From the NCBI RefSeq assembly GCF_000337475.1, contig NZ_AOIT01000055.1:25733-89732 (forward strand): a DNA stretch of 64,000 nucleotides, given 5' to 3'. This stretch comes from Natrinema limicola JCM 13563 (GTDB lineage Archaea > Halobacteriota > Halobacteria > Halobacteriales > Natrialbaceae). A program made the translations under genes and the position numbers. Shown piece by piece: positions 54,063 through 62,789 of the stretch (position 1 is its first letter; every line of letters starts with the position of its first letter). The notes beneath the pieces were generated by a model. That model was given only the letters and a program-made list of their open reading frames with translations, had not been told where the DNA came from and made no database searches.

Positions 54063-54857
54063 ATGGAATCGGCGCTCGAGGAGATCGAGTTTCTCGCACT
54101 GTCGTCAAATCGCGTTGAGGTCCTCCGGTTGCTCTCGGAAGGGCGACACACGCGGACCGAACTAGCTGCGGCGACCGGAGCCTCGCAGGCGACGCTGGGT
54201 CGGATCCTCGGCGACTTCGAGGACCGGTCGTGGATCAGACACGACGGCAACGCGTACGTCGCGACCGCGACAGGGCGACTGGTCGCGGCGGGGTTCACTG
54301 ATCTTCAGGAGATCCTCGAGACGGAGGCCAAACTCCGCGAGATCGTCGACTACTTGCCGACCCACGCGATGGAGTTCGACCTCCGGCGGCTCTCGGACGC
54401 GACGATTACCACTCCCAGCGCGACGCGGCCGAACGCGCCGCTGAGTCGGTTGCTCGAGTTTCTCCGGACGGGCGAGGAGGTTCGGACGTTTTCGCATACG
54501 TTCAACGAGCAGACGCTGGGCGTCGTTCGAGAGCGTGTGACTGCGGGCGAGCAGCAGTTTCGAGGCGTCTTTGGGCAGAACGCGATCGACGCGCTGGCCG
54601 ACGAGTCGGGACTTCGCCGTCAACTCGAGGCGCTGCTCGACGCCGACACCGCTGAGATCAGAGTTCGAGAGGAGGGCGTCCCGATCGCGATCATGATCGT
54701 CGACGCGGACGTCTGTCTGCTCTTGCGCGACGAGAACGGCATCCTGCGGGCCGCCGTCGACACTGACGACGACGCCGTCCGCGCGTGGGCCGAAGACTCG
54801 CTCGATCACTACTGGCGGACGGCGACGCCACTCGAGGCCGACGCGCTTTCGGAGTAA
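54063..54857 (+). CDS. Transcriptional regulator, wHTH plus FilR1-type domain
   Basis: This 264-residue DNA-binding protein has an N-terminal winged helix (about residues 5-75, TRTELAAATGASQATLGRILGDFE as recognition part). A C-terminal FilR1/DUF1724-like sensor domain includes EIRVREEGVPIAIMIVDADVCLLLRDENG and VRAWAEDSLDHYWRTA. Ligand unknown. I chose the ATG at 54063 because the frame upstream has no family features. It is divergent from the DMT transporter, which it could control. Confidence 0.85.
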   Translation: MESALEEIEFLALSSNRVEVLRLLSEGRHTRTELAAATGASQATLGRILGDFEDRSWIRHDGNAYVATATGRLVAAGFTDLQEILETEAKLREIVDYLPTHAMEFDLRRLSDATITTPSATRPNAPLSRLLEFLRTGEEVRTFSHTFNEQTLGVVRERVTAGEQQFRGVFGQNAIDALADESGLRRQLEALLDADTAEIRVREEGVPIAIMIVDADVCLLLRDENGILRAAVDTDDDAVRAWAEDSLDHYWRTATPLEADALSE

Positions 54858-54888
54858 CGGGCACAGCAGCGTGCTCGGGGCGGCCGCG

Positions 54889-56526
54889 TCAGGACGGGAT
54901 CGACTCGAGTCCCGGTATCGGCCGTGCGTGTGCGGGCAGTTCCGGCCCAACTGCGATGGATGCTGGCTCCGGCTGTGTCTCGTCGTCCCCGGTTTGCTCG
55001 ATGACGTACTCCTGGCCCACCGTCGATGCCTGGAGGTCGCCGACGGGTGCGTGCTCCTCGGTCAGCAGCGGCACGTCGTCGGTGTTCGGCGCGTCCATGT
55101 AGGCGTCGACCTCGCTACGCAGGTCGATTCCCAGGTCGCGCTGGTCGTTTCGTGTCTCGAGGTCGGCCTCGGTGAAGTTCGTCTCGGCTTTCGTCGCGGC
55201 GATTTCGATGTTCTGGACGGAGTCCCAACTCGAGGTGCGGAAGCTATACGTCGACGCGAAGGCCTCGTCGATCGTCTTGTACTGTGCCCGGTAGAACGCC
55301 GAGCCGGAGCCGCTGGGTGCGGCGATGACGTTCGCGAGCAAGACGCCATCCTCATCCAGGTGGCTCTCGGCCAACTCCATAAATTCCACTTGGGTCAGGT
55401 GGATGGGAACCTGATCCTTCTGGTAGGCGTCGAGAACGATCACGTCGTATTTCTTGTCGGTCTCCTGGAGGAAGATCCGCCCGTCTTCCGTGTGCGCGGT
55501 CAGGTTCTCGCTTTCCTCGAGGCGGAAGTATTCCTTGGCCGTCCGCGTCACTTCGGGGTCGAGTTCGGCGACGTCGACGTCGACGTCGTACTTCCGCTCG
55601 AAATCCTTCGGCCCGGTGTAGCCGCCCCCGCCGATGAACAACACGTTCTCGACCTCGTCGGGATCGTCGACCATCAACATGGGGAGGTGGAAGTAGCGCG
55701 TGTACTCGAAGACGTGCCGGTCGGGGTCCTCGAGGTCCATCGCGCTGTGGCGTGCCCCATCGAGATACAGCGTCCGGACGTCGCCGTCGTCGATCACCTC
55801 GAGTTCCTGGTAGGCGGTCTGGGTCTGGTAGACGACGTCGCCGCGATGGTCGAACGCCACCGGGCCGAGGCCGGCCGCAACGACGAGCAGCAGCGCGATC
55901 GCGACGCTGGCCGAGGCTGGCTTCGGGGAGAGTCTGGGCAGCGTCAGCGCGAACGCGGTCCCGACGAGGATGAACCCGAACAGGAGGCCGATGGCGTCGA
56001 TGCCGAGTGCGGGAACGAGGACGTACGTCGTCGCACCCGCGCCGACGATGCTGCCGATGGTGCCGAGCGCGTAGACGTGGCCCGACGCTTCGCCGGTGCC
56101 GTCCTTCTGAGAGAGTTCGGCCGCGTAGGGACTGATAAAGCCCAGCAGATAGGTCGGCGGTCCGAAGAGGAGGAGTACGGCCGGCAACGAGGCGTACCGG
56201 GCCGGCAGCGGGATCGCCGACGCCGAGAGCAGCAGTTGGTCGCTCGCGTAGATCACGATCGCGACGTAGCCCGCCGTCCCAAGCAGGAGCCAGCTCATGC
56301 GCCGGTTCGACGCCGTCGCTGCCTTTTTCCCGCCTTGCCAGTAGCCGAGACTCAACGCGGCCAGAAAGACGGTGATGATGCTCCCCCAGGTGTAGATACT
56401 GCTGCCAAACTGGGGGGCAATGATCCGACCGGCGAGAATTTCGAGACCCATACTGGTGACGCCGGAGACGAACACCGCGACGTCGGGTTTCGTCGGCCGA
56501 AAGGCGGCGGGCTTCCCCATACTCAT
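54889..56526 (-). CDS. Spermidine-synthase-like protein with membrane domain
   Basis: This 545-residue protein has seven or eight membrane segments in its first 235 residues (for example VTSMGLEILAGRIIAPQFGSSIYTWG, shared by this family). A Rossmann-fold polyamine-synthase-like domain follows (about 250-490), with NVLFIGGGGYTGPKDFE, DVAELDPEVTRTAKEYF and VIVLDAYQKDQVPIHL. The usual catalytic Asp context of true spermidine synthases is altered to LDAYQKD, so polyamine synthesis is doubtful. Acidic tail. Convergent with the regulator gene. Confidence 0.83.
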   Translation of the reverse strand: MSMGKPAAFRPTKPDVAVFVSGVTSMGLEILAGRIIAPQFGSSIYTWGSIITVFLAALSLGYWQGGKKAATASNRRMSWLLLGTAGYVAIVIYASDQLLLSASAIPLPARYASLPAVLLLFGPPTYLLGFISPYAAELSQKDGTGEASGHVYALGTIGSIVGAGATTYVLVPALGIDAIGLLFGFILVGTAFALTLPRLSPKPASASVAIALLLVVAAGLGPVAFDHRGDVVYQTQTAYQELEVIDDGDVRTLYLDGARHSAMDLEDPDRHVFEYTRYFHLPMLMVDDPDEVENVLFIGGGGYTGPKDFERKYDVDVDVAELDPEVTRTAKEYFRLEESENLTAHTEDGRIFLQETDKKYDVIVLDAYQKDQVPIHLTQVEFMELAESHLDEDGVLLANVIAAPSGSGSAFYRAQYKTIDEAFASTYSFRTSSWDSVQNIEIAATKAETNFTEADLETRNDQRDLGIDLRSEVDAYMDAPNTDDVPLLTEEHAPVGDLQASTVGQEYVIEQTGDDETQPEPASIAVGPELPAHARPIPGLESIPS

Positions 56527-56606
56527 TGTCGGCCTAACGTGGGCCCGTGACGAGAACCTGTCGGCGCAATACGGACTCGCCGGCTCTCGAGTCCCGTCGA
56601 GGTGCG

Positions 56607-57806
56607 TCAGTTCGTCGTGATGACTTCGATTACGTCGCGGGGCTCGACCTCGTAGTCTTTGCCCAACTGGCGGTTCGTCCGGCAGTCGATCGCATGCAGG
56701 AAGCCGTCGCCGATATCCGAATGGAGGCTGTAGGCGAAGTCCTCCGCGGTCGAGTTCGGCGGGATCAGATAACAGTCAGGCAGCACCTCGCCACGTTCGT
56801 TGCCCAGCCCGTTTGCGCCGCCGGGGAACACCGGCGTCACGCCGAGGACGTCGAACAGCGCCGTCTCGAGGGCTGCCTGGACGCCCGTCGCGCCGAACTC
56901 GTCGAGGAAGTCTCGAATCTGCTCGAGACCCTGTTCCTGATCACCGGAGACATCGCCGGTGATCTCGAAGTCGCTATCGCCTGGCCGGTAGTCGACGACG
57001 CCGGCCTTGTCGGCCGACTTCAGCGCCTTCTCGGCGTGGGCGCTGCAGGGAACGATCGTCAGGTGGTCGTAGTCGGGATCGTTCGTGATCTCTTCGTAGT
57101 TTGCCTGGGCCTCGGGGGTGTCCATCTTGTTCGCCGCGATGACCATCGGCTTGGTCTCCTTGCGGATCTCGCGGGCGAGTGCGAGTTTGTCATCGTCGTC
57201 CCACTCGCCGGGCTCGAAGCCGATGTCGACGCGCCGGATGAGGCGTTTGATCTCGTCGTCGTTCGTCTTGAACGCGCTCATCTGTTCGGCGAGTTCTTCC
57301 TCGATGGCGTCGTCTTCGGTGGTGTAGCCCGTTTCGTAGCGTTCGATGCCCTTCTTCAGGATGCCCAGATACCACTGATCGAGTTCCTCCTCGAGGAAGC
57401 CGATGTCGTCTCGCGGATCGTGGCCCTCGGTGGGTTCGCCCTCGGCGTCCGTTTTCCCGGAGAAGTCGACGACGTGGACGAGGACGTCGGTTTCGTTCAG
57501 GTCTGAGAGGAACTGATTCCCGAGTCCGTTGCCCTCGTGTGCGCCGGGAATCAGTCCGGCCACGTCGACGAGTTTCGTCGGGACGAATCGCGTCCCGTGG
57601 TCGCAGTAGCCAACCGATGGCGTACACTCCTCGTCGAACTCCGGTGCTGCACAGTCGACGCGAACGTAGGCCTCGCCCACGCTGGGGTCGATCGTCGTGA
57701 ACGGGTAGGCCCCCTCGGGCACGTCGTTCATCGTCGCCGCGTTGAAGAAGGAGGACTTGCCGACAGAAGGTTTGCCGACGAGTCCGATCCGGTAACTCGT
57801 ACTCAT
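56607..57806 (-). CDS. ychF: YchF/OLA1-family ATPase
   Basis: This 399-residue Obg-related P-loop protein binds ATP in well-studied relatives and associates with ribosomes. G1 is GLVGKPSVGKSSFF, G3 is VDVAGLIPGAHEGNGLG and G4 region ANKMDTPEA. A TGS domain closes the C-terminus (CYLIPPNSTAEDFAYSLHSDIGDGFLHAIDCR). The start at 57806 has a CGTTTAGG element 26 bases upstream. Archaeal length is typical. Confidence 0.93.
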   Translation of the reverse strand: MSTSYRIGLVGKPSVGKSSFFNAATMNDVPEGAYPFTTIDPSVGEAYVRVDCAAPEFDEECTPSVGYCDHGTRFVPTKLVDVAGLIPGAHEGNGLGNQFLSDLNETDVLVHVVDFSGKTDAEGEPTEGHDPRDDIGFLEEELDQWYLGILKKGIERYETGYTTEDDAIEEELAEQMSAFKTNDDEIKRLIRRVDIGFEPGEWDDDDKLALAREIRKETKPMVIAANKMDTPEAQANYEEITNDPDYDHLTIVPCSAHAEKALKSADKAGVVDYRPGDSDFEITGDVSGDQEQGLEQIRDFLDEFGATGVQAALETALFDVLGVTPVFPGGANGLGNERGEVLPDCYLIPPNSTAEDFAYSLHSDIGDGFLHAIDCRTNRQLGKDYEVEPRDVIEVITTN

Positions 57807-57916
57807 TGTTCGTCCGTGGTGCGGCCCGCCTAAACGGGTTTCTGTCCACCGGCGGAGTGGTACGAGGCAACGTAGCAAAAGCCTCGACAACTGGCTCGAG
57901 GCCGGGGCGACTCGCC

Positions 57917-58891
57917 CTAAACGTGCGTCGGCGGTTCGACTGCCGTCTCGATGTCGAGTTCCGCGGCGACGTCGTCTAACAGGTCGCCTTTGACTTCCGA
58001 GCTCCGCCAGCCGATTTCGGCGACCAGCGGCGGCTCGAACGTAGTGCGGATCGTCTCGAGCCGCTCGTCCTCCGTCGCGACGCGTTCGCGGAGGTAGCGT
58101 GCGCCGCGGCCGTTCTCGTCGGGGCCGGGCGACGGCGTGAGTTTGTTGGCGACGAGGCCGCGAACCTCGAGATCTTTCTCTTGCAGGTTCTCAATCGCGC
58201 GCTCAGTCTCGTTCAGCGAGAGTTCGTCCGGGTTCAAGACGAGGAAAAAGGCAGCGTCGTCGTGCAGCGCTGCACCGGCGAACTCGAAGAACTCCTTTCG
58301 CTCTTCGAGTCGCGCGAGGACGGGATCCCCCTCCATCACGCGGCGTGGTTCGTTGTTGCCGACTGCGGCCTTCTCGAAGAGATCGATACTCGTCCGGCGC
58401 TTGTACATTAGCCGATCGATCCACCCCTCGAGCAGTTCCGGCAAGCCGAGCAGCCGGAGCGTGCTGCCGGTTGGCGAGGTGTCGAAGACGACGCGGTCGT
58501 ACGGCTCCGAGTTACGCATCACGTCGACGAAGCGGTCGAACAGGGCCGATTCGTAGGCCCCCGGCGTGCCGTGAGCCATCTCGAGTTGGCGGTTGATCTC
58601 GTTGACCATCGACGCCGACACCTGTTCGGAGAGGTCCTGACGGATCTCGTCTAGGTGACGGGTGACTTCGTCCTCGGGGTCGATCTGCATCGCGTCGAGT
58701 CCGTCGACGCCGTCGACCGGCTGTGGAGAGTCATCAAACGGCTGGTCGAATACGTCGGTGACGGAGTGGGCCGGGTCGGTCGAGACAACGAGCGTTCGCT
58801 GACCGTCGCGCGCACAGCGCAGCGCGTAGGCACACGAGACGGTCGTTTTGCCGACACCGCCTTTCCCACCGAAGAAGACGAATGGCTCCAT
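57917..58891 (-). CDS. ArsA/Get3-type ATPase
   Basis: This 324-residue ATPase has the deviant Walker A FFGGKGGVGKTTVSC at its very start, STDPAHSVTDVF, VFDTSPTGSTLRLLGLPE and NKLTPSPGPDENG. In archaea such proteins are related to Get3/TRC40 for tail-anchored membrane proteins, or to arsenite pumps. No arsB-like permease is nearby, so protein targeting is more likely. The ATG at 58891 overlaps the stop of the small gene before it (ATGA), so both are co-translated. Confidence 0.9.
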   Translation of the reverse strand: MEPFVFFGGKGGVGKTTVSCAYALRCARDGQRTLVVSTDPAHSVTDVFDQPFDDSPQPVDGVDGLDAMQIDPEDEVTRHLDEIRQDLSEQVSASMVNEINRQLEMAHGTPGAYESALFDRFVDVMRNSEPYDRVVFDTSPTGSTLRLLGLPELLEGWIDRLMYKRRTSIDLFEKAAVGNNEPRRVMEGDPVLARLEERKEFFEFAGAALHDDAAFFLVLNPDELSLNETERAIENLQEKDLEVRGLVANKLTPSPGPDENGRGARYLRERVATEDERLETIRTTFEPPLVAEIGWRSSEVKGDLLDDVAAELDIETAVEPPTHV

Positions 58892-59187
58892 CAGAAGTGG
58901 TACTGCTGGCCCTTGCGCTCGAGGTACGTCCCACGGTCCCACAGCCGCCGTTCCCACGCCTCGAACTCGTCTTCGAGGTAGGGAAGCAGCTCTGCCGTGT
59001 AGTACGAAACCGGTGACGGAATGCCGAATGCGTCCGGGAAACACGCCAGAATGAAGGCGTCCTCGGCGTCCTCGGCTTCCTTCTCGATTTTCTCGTAGGC
59101 CGGATGCGAGATCATGCCGTGATAGAGCCCTCGCAGCCACTCTTCGAGGGTCTTACGAAACGATTCGATCCGATCGGCCAGATCCAT
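58891..59187 (-). CDS. Small helical protein coupled to the ArsA-type gene
   Basis: This 98-residue protein is mostly helical and acidic (LADRIESFRKTLEEWLRGLYHG; AYEKIEKEAEDAEDAFILACFPDAFGIPSPVSYYTAELLPYLEDEFEAWERRLWDRG). I do not recognise a named family. Tight overlap with the ArsA-type ATPase suggests a joint function, for example as a partner in client handling (inference). The start at 59187 is preferred over 59214. Confidence 0.75.
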   Translation of the reverse strand: MDLADRIESFRKTLEEWLRGLYHGMISHPAYEKIEKEAEDAEDAFILACFPDAFGIPSPVSYYTAELLPYLEDEFEAWERRLWDRGTYLERKGQQYHF

Positions 59188-59261
59188 GCCTGTCTCTGGG
59201 TGCCGAACGCTCAAAACTCCCGTGGCTCGCTTTCAAGACGCTGTGGCCCCTGGAGCGAGAT

Positions 59262-60512
59262 ATGGAGACGGATGGGGAACTCCCGGTAACAATCCTCTCG
59301 GGCAGTCTCGGTGCTGGCAAAACGACGCTGCTTAACCACCTGCTGTCGAACGCCGGCGACAGGACGCTGGCCGTTCTGGTCAACGATATGGGCGAAGTCA
59401 ACGTCGACGCCGAACTTGTCGCGGAGGGATCGGAACTCGAACTCGACGACGGCGTCGCCGAACTCTCGAACGGCTGTATCTGCTGTGAACTGCAGGACGA
59501 CCTCGAGACCGCCGTGGTTCGACTGGCCCGCGACCGCTCGTTTGACCACCTCATCGTCGAGTCGTCGGGCATCTCCGAGCCCGCTCCCGTCGCGCGGCTG
59601 TTCACGACTGAATCCCGCGTTGCGGCCCTATACGACGTCGACACGCTCGTGACCGTCCTCGACACGCCTGCCTTTCTCGAGGCGTTCGCGGGCGAGGGAA
59701 CGCCACAGCGCCGAGGGACCGAGGACGACCGACCGCTGTCGGATCTGCTCGTCGAACAGGTCGAGGTGTCGAACGTCGTCTTGCTCAACAAGGCCGACCT
59801 ATGTACCGACGCGGAACTCGAGGAGGCCACGGAACTCGTCAACGCGTTGCAGCCCGACGCCGAGACGATCCGCACCGAATTCGCGGCAGTCGACCCCGAT
59901 CAACTGCTCGGTGCTGGCCTGTTCGACCCCAGCCGAGTAAACGACCTGCCGGGCTGGAAGCGCGCGCTCGAGGCAGCCGACGACGATCATGGTCACGAGA
60001 CGACCGCAACCCACGACGAACATCGTCACGGCGGCGACACCCATCACGACGAGCACCACGGCCACCACCATCCCGACGAGGTGTACGGCGTCACCTCCTT
60101 TGTCTACCGACGCCGCCGGCCGTTCCACCCCGATCGATTCGCCGCGTTTCTCGAGGACCTCCCCCCGGCGATCGTCCGCGCGAAGGGGACTGCTTGGATC
60201 GCCGACAACGACATGCGGGTGGCGATCGCCCAGGCCGGGCCGTCGATCCGTGCCACCGCGCAGGGCCCCTGGATCGCGAGCCTTCCCGAAATCGAACGCG
60301 ACATGTATCGATCGAACCGCCCCGACCTCGAGTGGCACGACGAGCACGGCGATCGACGCACCGAACTCGTCTTTATCGGCACCGACTACGACGAATCGGC
60401 GCTCCGGTCGGCCCTCGAGGATGCGCTTGTCACCGACGAGGAGTGGTACGCGTCGCTCGAGGGCCCCTTCCCAGACGAGCAGAACGCGGACGTCGTCGTC
60501 CGCGAGCCCTGA
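59262..60512 (+). CDS. G3E (CobW/ZigA-type) GTPase, metallochaperone
   Basis: This 416-residue GTPase has Walker A SGSLGAGKTTLLNHLL, metal motif NGCICCELQDDL (C-x-C-C), ESSGISEP, and NKADLC. A His-rich linker (about residues 243-273, runs of HxH) precedes the C-terminal CobW domain (VYGVTSFVYRRRRPFHPDRF). The His linker and C-x-C-C motif point to zinc or cobalt delivery. TTTCAAG lies 26 bases upstream of the ATG. Stop codon is adjacent to that of the next gene with no base between. Confidence 0.9.
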   Translation: METDGELPVTILSGSLGAGKTTLLNHLLSNAGDRTLAVLVNDMGEVNVDAELVAEGSELELDDGVAELSNGCICCELQDDLETAVVRLARDRSFDHLIVESSGISEPAPVARLFTTESRVAALYDVDTLVTVLDTPAFLEAFAGEGTPQRRGTEDDRPLSDLLVEQVEVSNVVLLNKADLCTDAELEEATELVNALQPDAETIRTEFAAVDPDQLLGAGLFDPSRVNDLPGWKRALEAADDDHGHETTATHDEHRHGGDTHHDEHHGHHHPDEVYGVTSFVYRRRRPFHPDRFAAFLEDLPPAIVRAKGTAWIADNDMRVAIAQAGPSIRATAQGPWIASLPEIERDMYRSNRPDLEWHDEHGDRRTELVFIGTDYDESALRSALEDALVTDEEWYASLEGPFPDEQNADVVVREP

Positions 60513-60716
60513 TTAGCACGCACAGCTCCGGCCGGTCGAGCGCTCGAAACGCATCTCGGCACCGCAGTCCGGACAGACTGGTTCTCCCTCGAGATCGACG
60601 CCTCTGATCCGGACGTCACAGCCGTCACACCAGTACGCGCCGTCGGAGCCGTCGTCAGGACGGCTCTTTGGGGCGGGTGTGGCGAGGGTCGCTTTCACCG
60701 AGTCGATGAGACCCAT
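60513..60716 (-). CDS. Small zinc-ribbon protein
   Basis: This 67-residue protein has two Cys pairs (YWCDGCDVRI and VCPDCGAEM) separated by about 18 residues and ends in CAC. A zinc ribbon is clear, the partner is not. It lies tail to tail with the G3E gene with no spacing. Such proteins may bind nucleic acids or act in transcription. Confidence 0.8.
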   Translation of the reverse strand: MGLIDSVKATLATPAPKSRPDDGSDGAYWCDGCDVRIRGVDLEGEPVCPDCGAEMRFERSTGRSCAC

Positions 60717-60810
60717 AGTCGGTCGTTGTCCGTGGACGCCAATAAGGGTGTGCCACTAGATAACATTGCACGCGATAATGAACGCCTAGCGGTGTCGGCA
60801 CGCAGTTCGC

Positions 60811-61131
60811 CTACCAGAGCACTAACGGCACCGAAAGCGCGATGATAAGCGCCGCGAGGATCGGAATCAGGTAGAACAGTCGCTCGGCGCGGATCGCCGA
60901 CGGGACACTGCCGGTCGCTTCCGGGTAAAACGTCCAGACCTGCCGATAGAAGGCGACAGCGGTGGCGACGGCGAACAGCACAGCTGAGAGCACGATCGCG
61001 GTCTCGAGGCCCAGCCCCAGTTCTTGACCATATAGCGGGCCGAACGACAGCAGGACCATAAACGAGAGCCCGACGACCACGACGAACGGAACGGGATCGA
61101 CGGGTGTTCCGTGACGGTTGCGAAGGTGCAT
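60811..61131 (-). CDS. Small membrane protein
   Basis: This 106-residue protein has three hydrophobic segments (about residues 15-32, 42-62 and 85-105) and a short basic N-terminus. No recognisable family. Codon use is like its neighbours, but longer frames in other registers exist here, so it is less certain than others. Confidence 0.65.
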   Translation of the reverse strand: MHLRNRHGTPVDPVPFVVVVGLSFMVLLSFGPLYGQELGLGLETAIVLSAVLFAVATAVAFYRQVWTFYPEATGSVPSAIRAERLFYLIPILAALIIALSVPLVLW

Positions 61132-61258
61132 ATGTGCCGTTCGTTCTCAAGGAGCAAAGAGCTATACCGTGATCGCTTCGGTTCTGAATGGAGTGGCCAC
61201 AGCAGTCGGTGAACTGCTGCCGACGAACAGTTAAGTAGCGGTGCCATCGTCTCCCTGT

Positions 61259-61483
61259 ATGAGCGATGGCGATGCCGACGCGGAGGGGTTCGAGGCCGGT
61301 GTGGAATCCTCGGAGGGAGATCCTCGAGTCCTGCTCGTGATGAATGCCGTCCTGTCGACGCTCTTTGGCTGGACGATCGTCTGGGGGTTGTCGTATCTGG
61401 GCTTTCTCGAGTTCGGGGTCATCAACGTCGCCACGGCGGCGATACTCCTGTTCGCGATGACGTATCTCGTGACGATGTCTTAG
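61259..61483 (+). CDS. Small membrane protein
   Basis: This 74-residue protein has an acidic N-terminus of about 25 residues and two membrane helices (about residues 30-50 and 53-72). ATG at 61259 has a TTAAGTA element 26 bases upstream, decisive for the start. Function unknown; small two-helix proteins of this kind are common in haloarchaea. Confidence 0.75.
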   Translation: MSDGDADAEGFEAGVESSEGDPRVLLVMNAVLSTLFGWTIVWGLSYLGFLEFGVINVATAAILLFAMTYLVTMS

Positions 61484-61496
61484 AGCCGCAACCGGA

Positions 61497-61736
61497 CTAG
61501 CGGCCGTAGATGAGCCGCCGACCAAGGTCGTCGAGTCGCTCGGTCACCCGCCCCATCCAGGCACCCGGCGAGACGCGCCGGAGCGTCTCGTCGTCGACCT
61601 CGATCGCGGCGTTGCCGAACGGATCTCGGGCGTCAGTCACCTCGGCGTCGCCGTCATCGTCGTCGCTGGACGACGCGATGTCGACGACTGTCGACATGGA
61701 ACAGCGGCCACAGGCTTCGGTTTTCTTTCCTCCCAT
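61497..61736 (-). CDS. Small hypothetical protein
   Basis: This 79-residue protein starts MGGKKTEACGRCSMSTVVDIASS with a C-x-x-C pair near residue 9-12, then an acidic stretch and a helical C-terminus (VTERLDDLGRRLIYG). A downstream ATG at 61697 is an alternative start that would drop the cysteines. Family not recognised. Confidence 0.6.
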   Translation of the reverse strand: MGGKKTEACGRCSMSTVVDIASSSDDDDGDAEVTDARDPFGNAAIEVDDETLRRVSPGAWMGRVTERLDDLGRRLIYGR

Positions 61737-61962
61737 GCGTATCCCTTGCACAATAGTACGGCTCCGAGGGCTAAAACCTGCCGACCGAGTGAGGCAAGTA
61801 GTTGGGAGCGGGGTCGATCGGCTCCCGTCTCGGATCACACCACCGACGAGTATTTGCCATTCCGACGGCAACCGGTGGTATGGGTGAACAGGTCACGGAA
61901 CTGGATAGAGCAGACCGAGCGCCGGTCTGTGAACGGCCACCGACACTTACCACCGGAACACG

Positions 61963-62571
61963 ATGAGTGAACGAGCGACGCCGGACGAATTACCGGCGGA
62001 GATCCGCGAGGCCGTCCCCGACTGGGACGACGAGTATTTAGACCGGGTGTCCGACCGGCTGATGTACAACTATGATCTCGAGAAACACTATCGCGCCGGC
62101 GGCCAGCGGTGGGACCTCTACGGCGAGATGCGTGTGCGCAGCCAGAAGCAGTTCTTTCACCCGGCGTTGAGTTACGCCGACCACGAAGCAGAAGAGTACC
62201 TCTTTGCCCGACGTGAGTCGACGCCGACGGTGGCAGGGCTCGAGCACCTCGTCGACCTCGGCCACGAACTGGCGGACGAACACGTCGTTGCCGACGAGGA
62301 ACACTTCGGGACGGATTTCACGTTCGTCCTCGCTGCCGACGAGTTGCCTGATGACATCCGCGAGTTCGTCGATGGCTTTCGCGACCGGACGTTACTGAAG
62401 TTCGGCTACCACGGCCACTACGAGGTCAATCTGGTCGTCGTCGTCCCCGAGAAAGAGACCCACGTTGCCAGCGAGGCTGCCGATGTTGCGGAGGCGTTTA
62501 CCCTCTGGGACGACGTGACGACTCCCGAGGAGGGCTTTCTCTCGCGGTTCGCGAGGCGTTTCTGGCAATAA
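61963..62571 (+). CDS. Hypothetical protein
   Basis: This 202-residue soluble acidic protein begins with helices (IREAVPDWDDEYLDRVSDRLMYNYDLEKHYRAGGQRWDLYGEMRVRSQKQFFHPALSYADHEAEEYLFARR), followed by strands (FTFVLAADELPDDIREFVDGF and YEVNLVVVVPEKETHVAS). No membrane part and no clear catalytic motif. I cannot place it in a named family. Codon use supports a real gene. Confidence 0.75.
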   Translation: MSERATPDELPAEIREAVPDWDDEYLDRVSDRLMYNYDLEKHYRAGGQRWDLYGEMRVRSQKQFFHPALSYADHEAEEYLFARRESTPTVAGLEHLVDLGHELADEHVVADEEHFGTDFTFVLAADELPDDIREFVDGFRDRTLLKFGYHGHYEVNLVVVVPEKETHVASEAADVAEAFTLWDDVTTPEEGFLSRFARRFWQ

Positions 62572-62681
62572 CGGTCGCGTGACAATACAGCCGTCGCGGT
62601 CGAGCACTTTCGTTCTGGCAGTAGCAGCGTTCCGCGACGAGCGAACGTGGCTGCGAAAAACGGATCGTCCGCGGGTCGTTA

Positions 62682-62789
62682 TACGACCAGACAAACGTCA
62701 GTGAATACCCGATCGCGTCTCGACGGCTGTCGCCGTCGGCGACAGCGTTGTGGGTGCGACCGAGGGATGAACCGTTTTGTCCGGCAGTA
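62682..62789 (+). repeat. Family-2 palindromic element at the stop codon of a gene
   Basis: This 108-bp copy, near-identical to the one at 48010, has a perfect central 9-bp stem (GCTGTCGCC-GTC-GGCGACAGC). Flanks are TTA at 62679-62681 and TTA at 62790-62792. The right TTA is the complement of the TAA stop of cstA. Confidence 0.87.
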
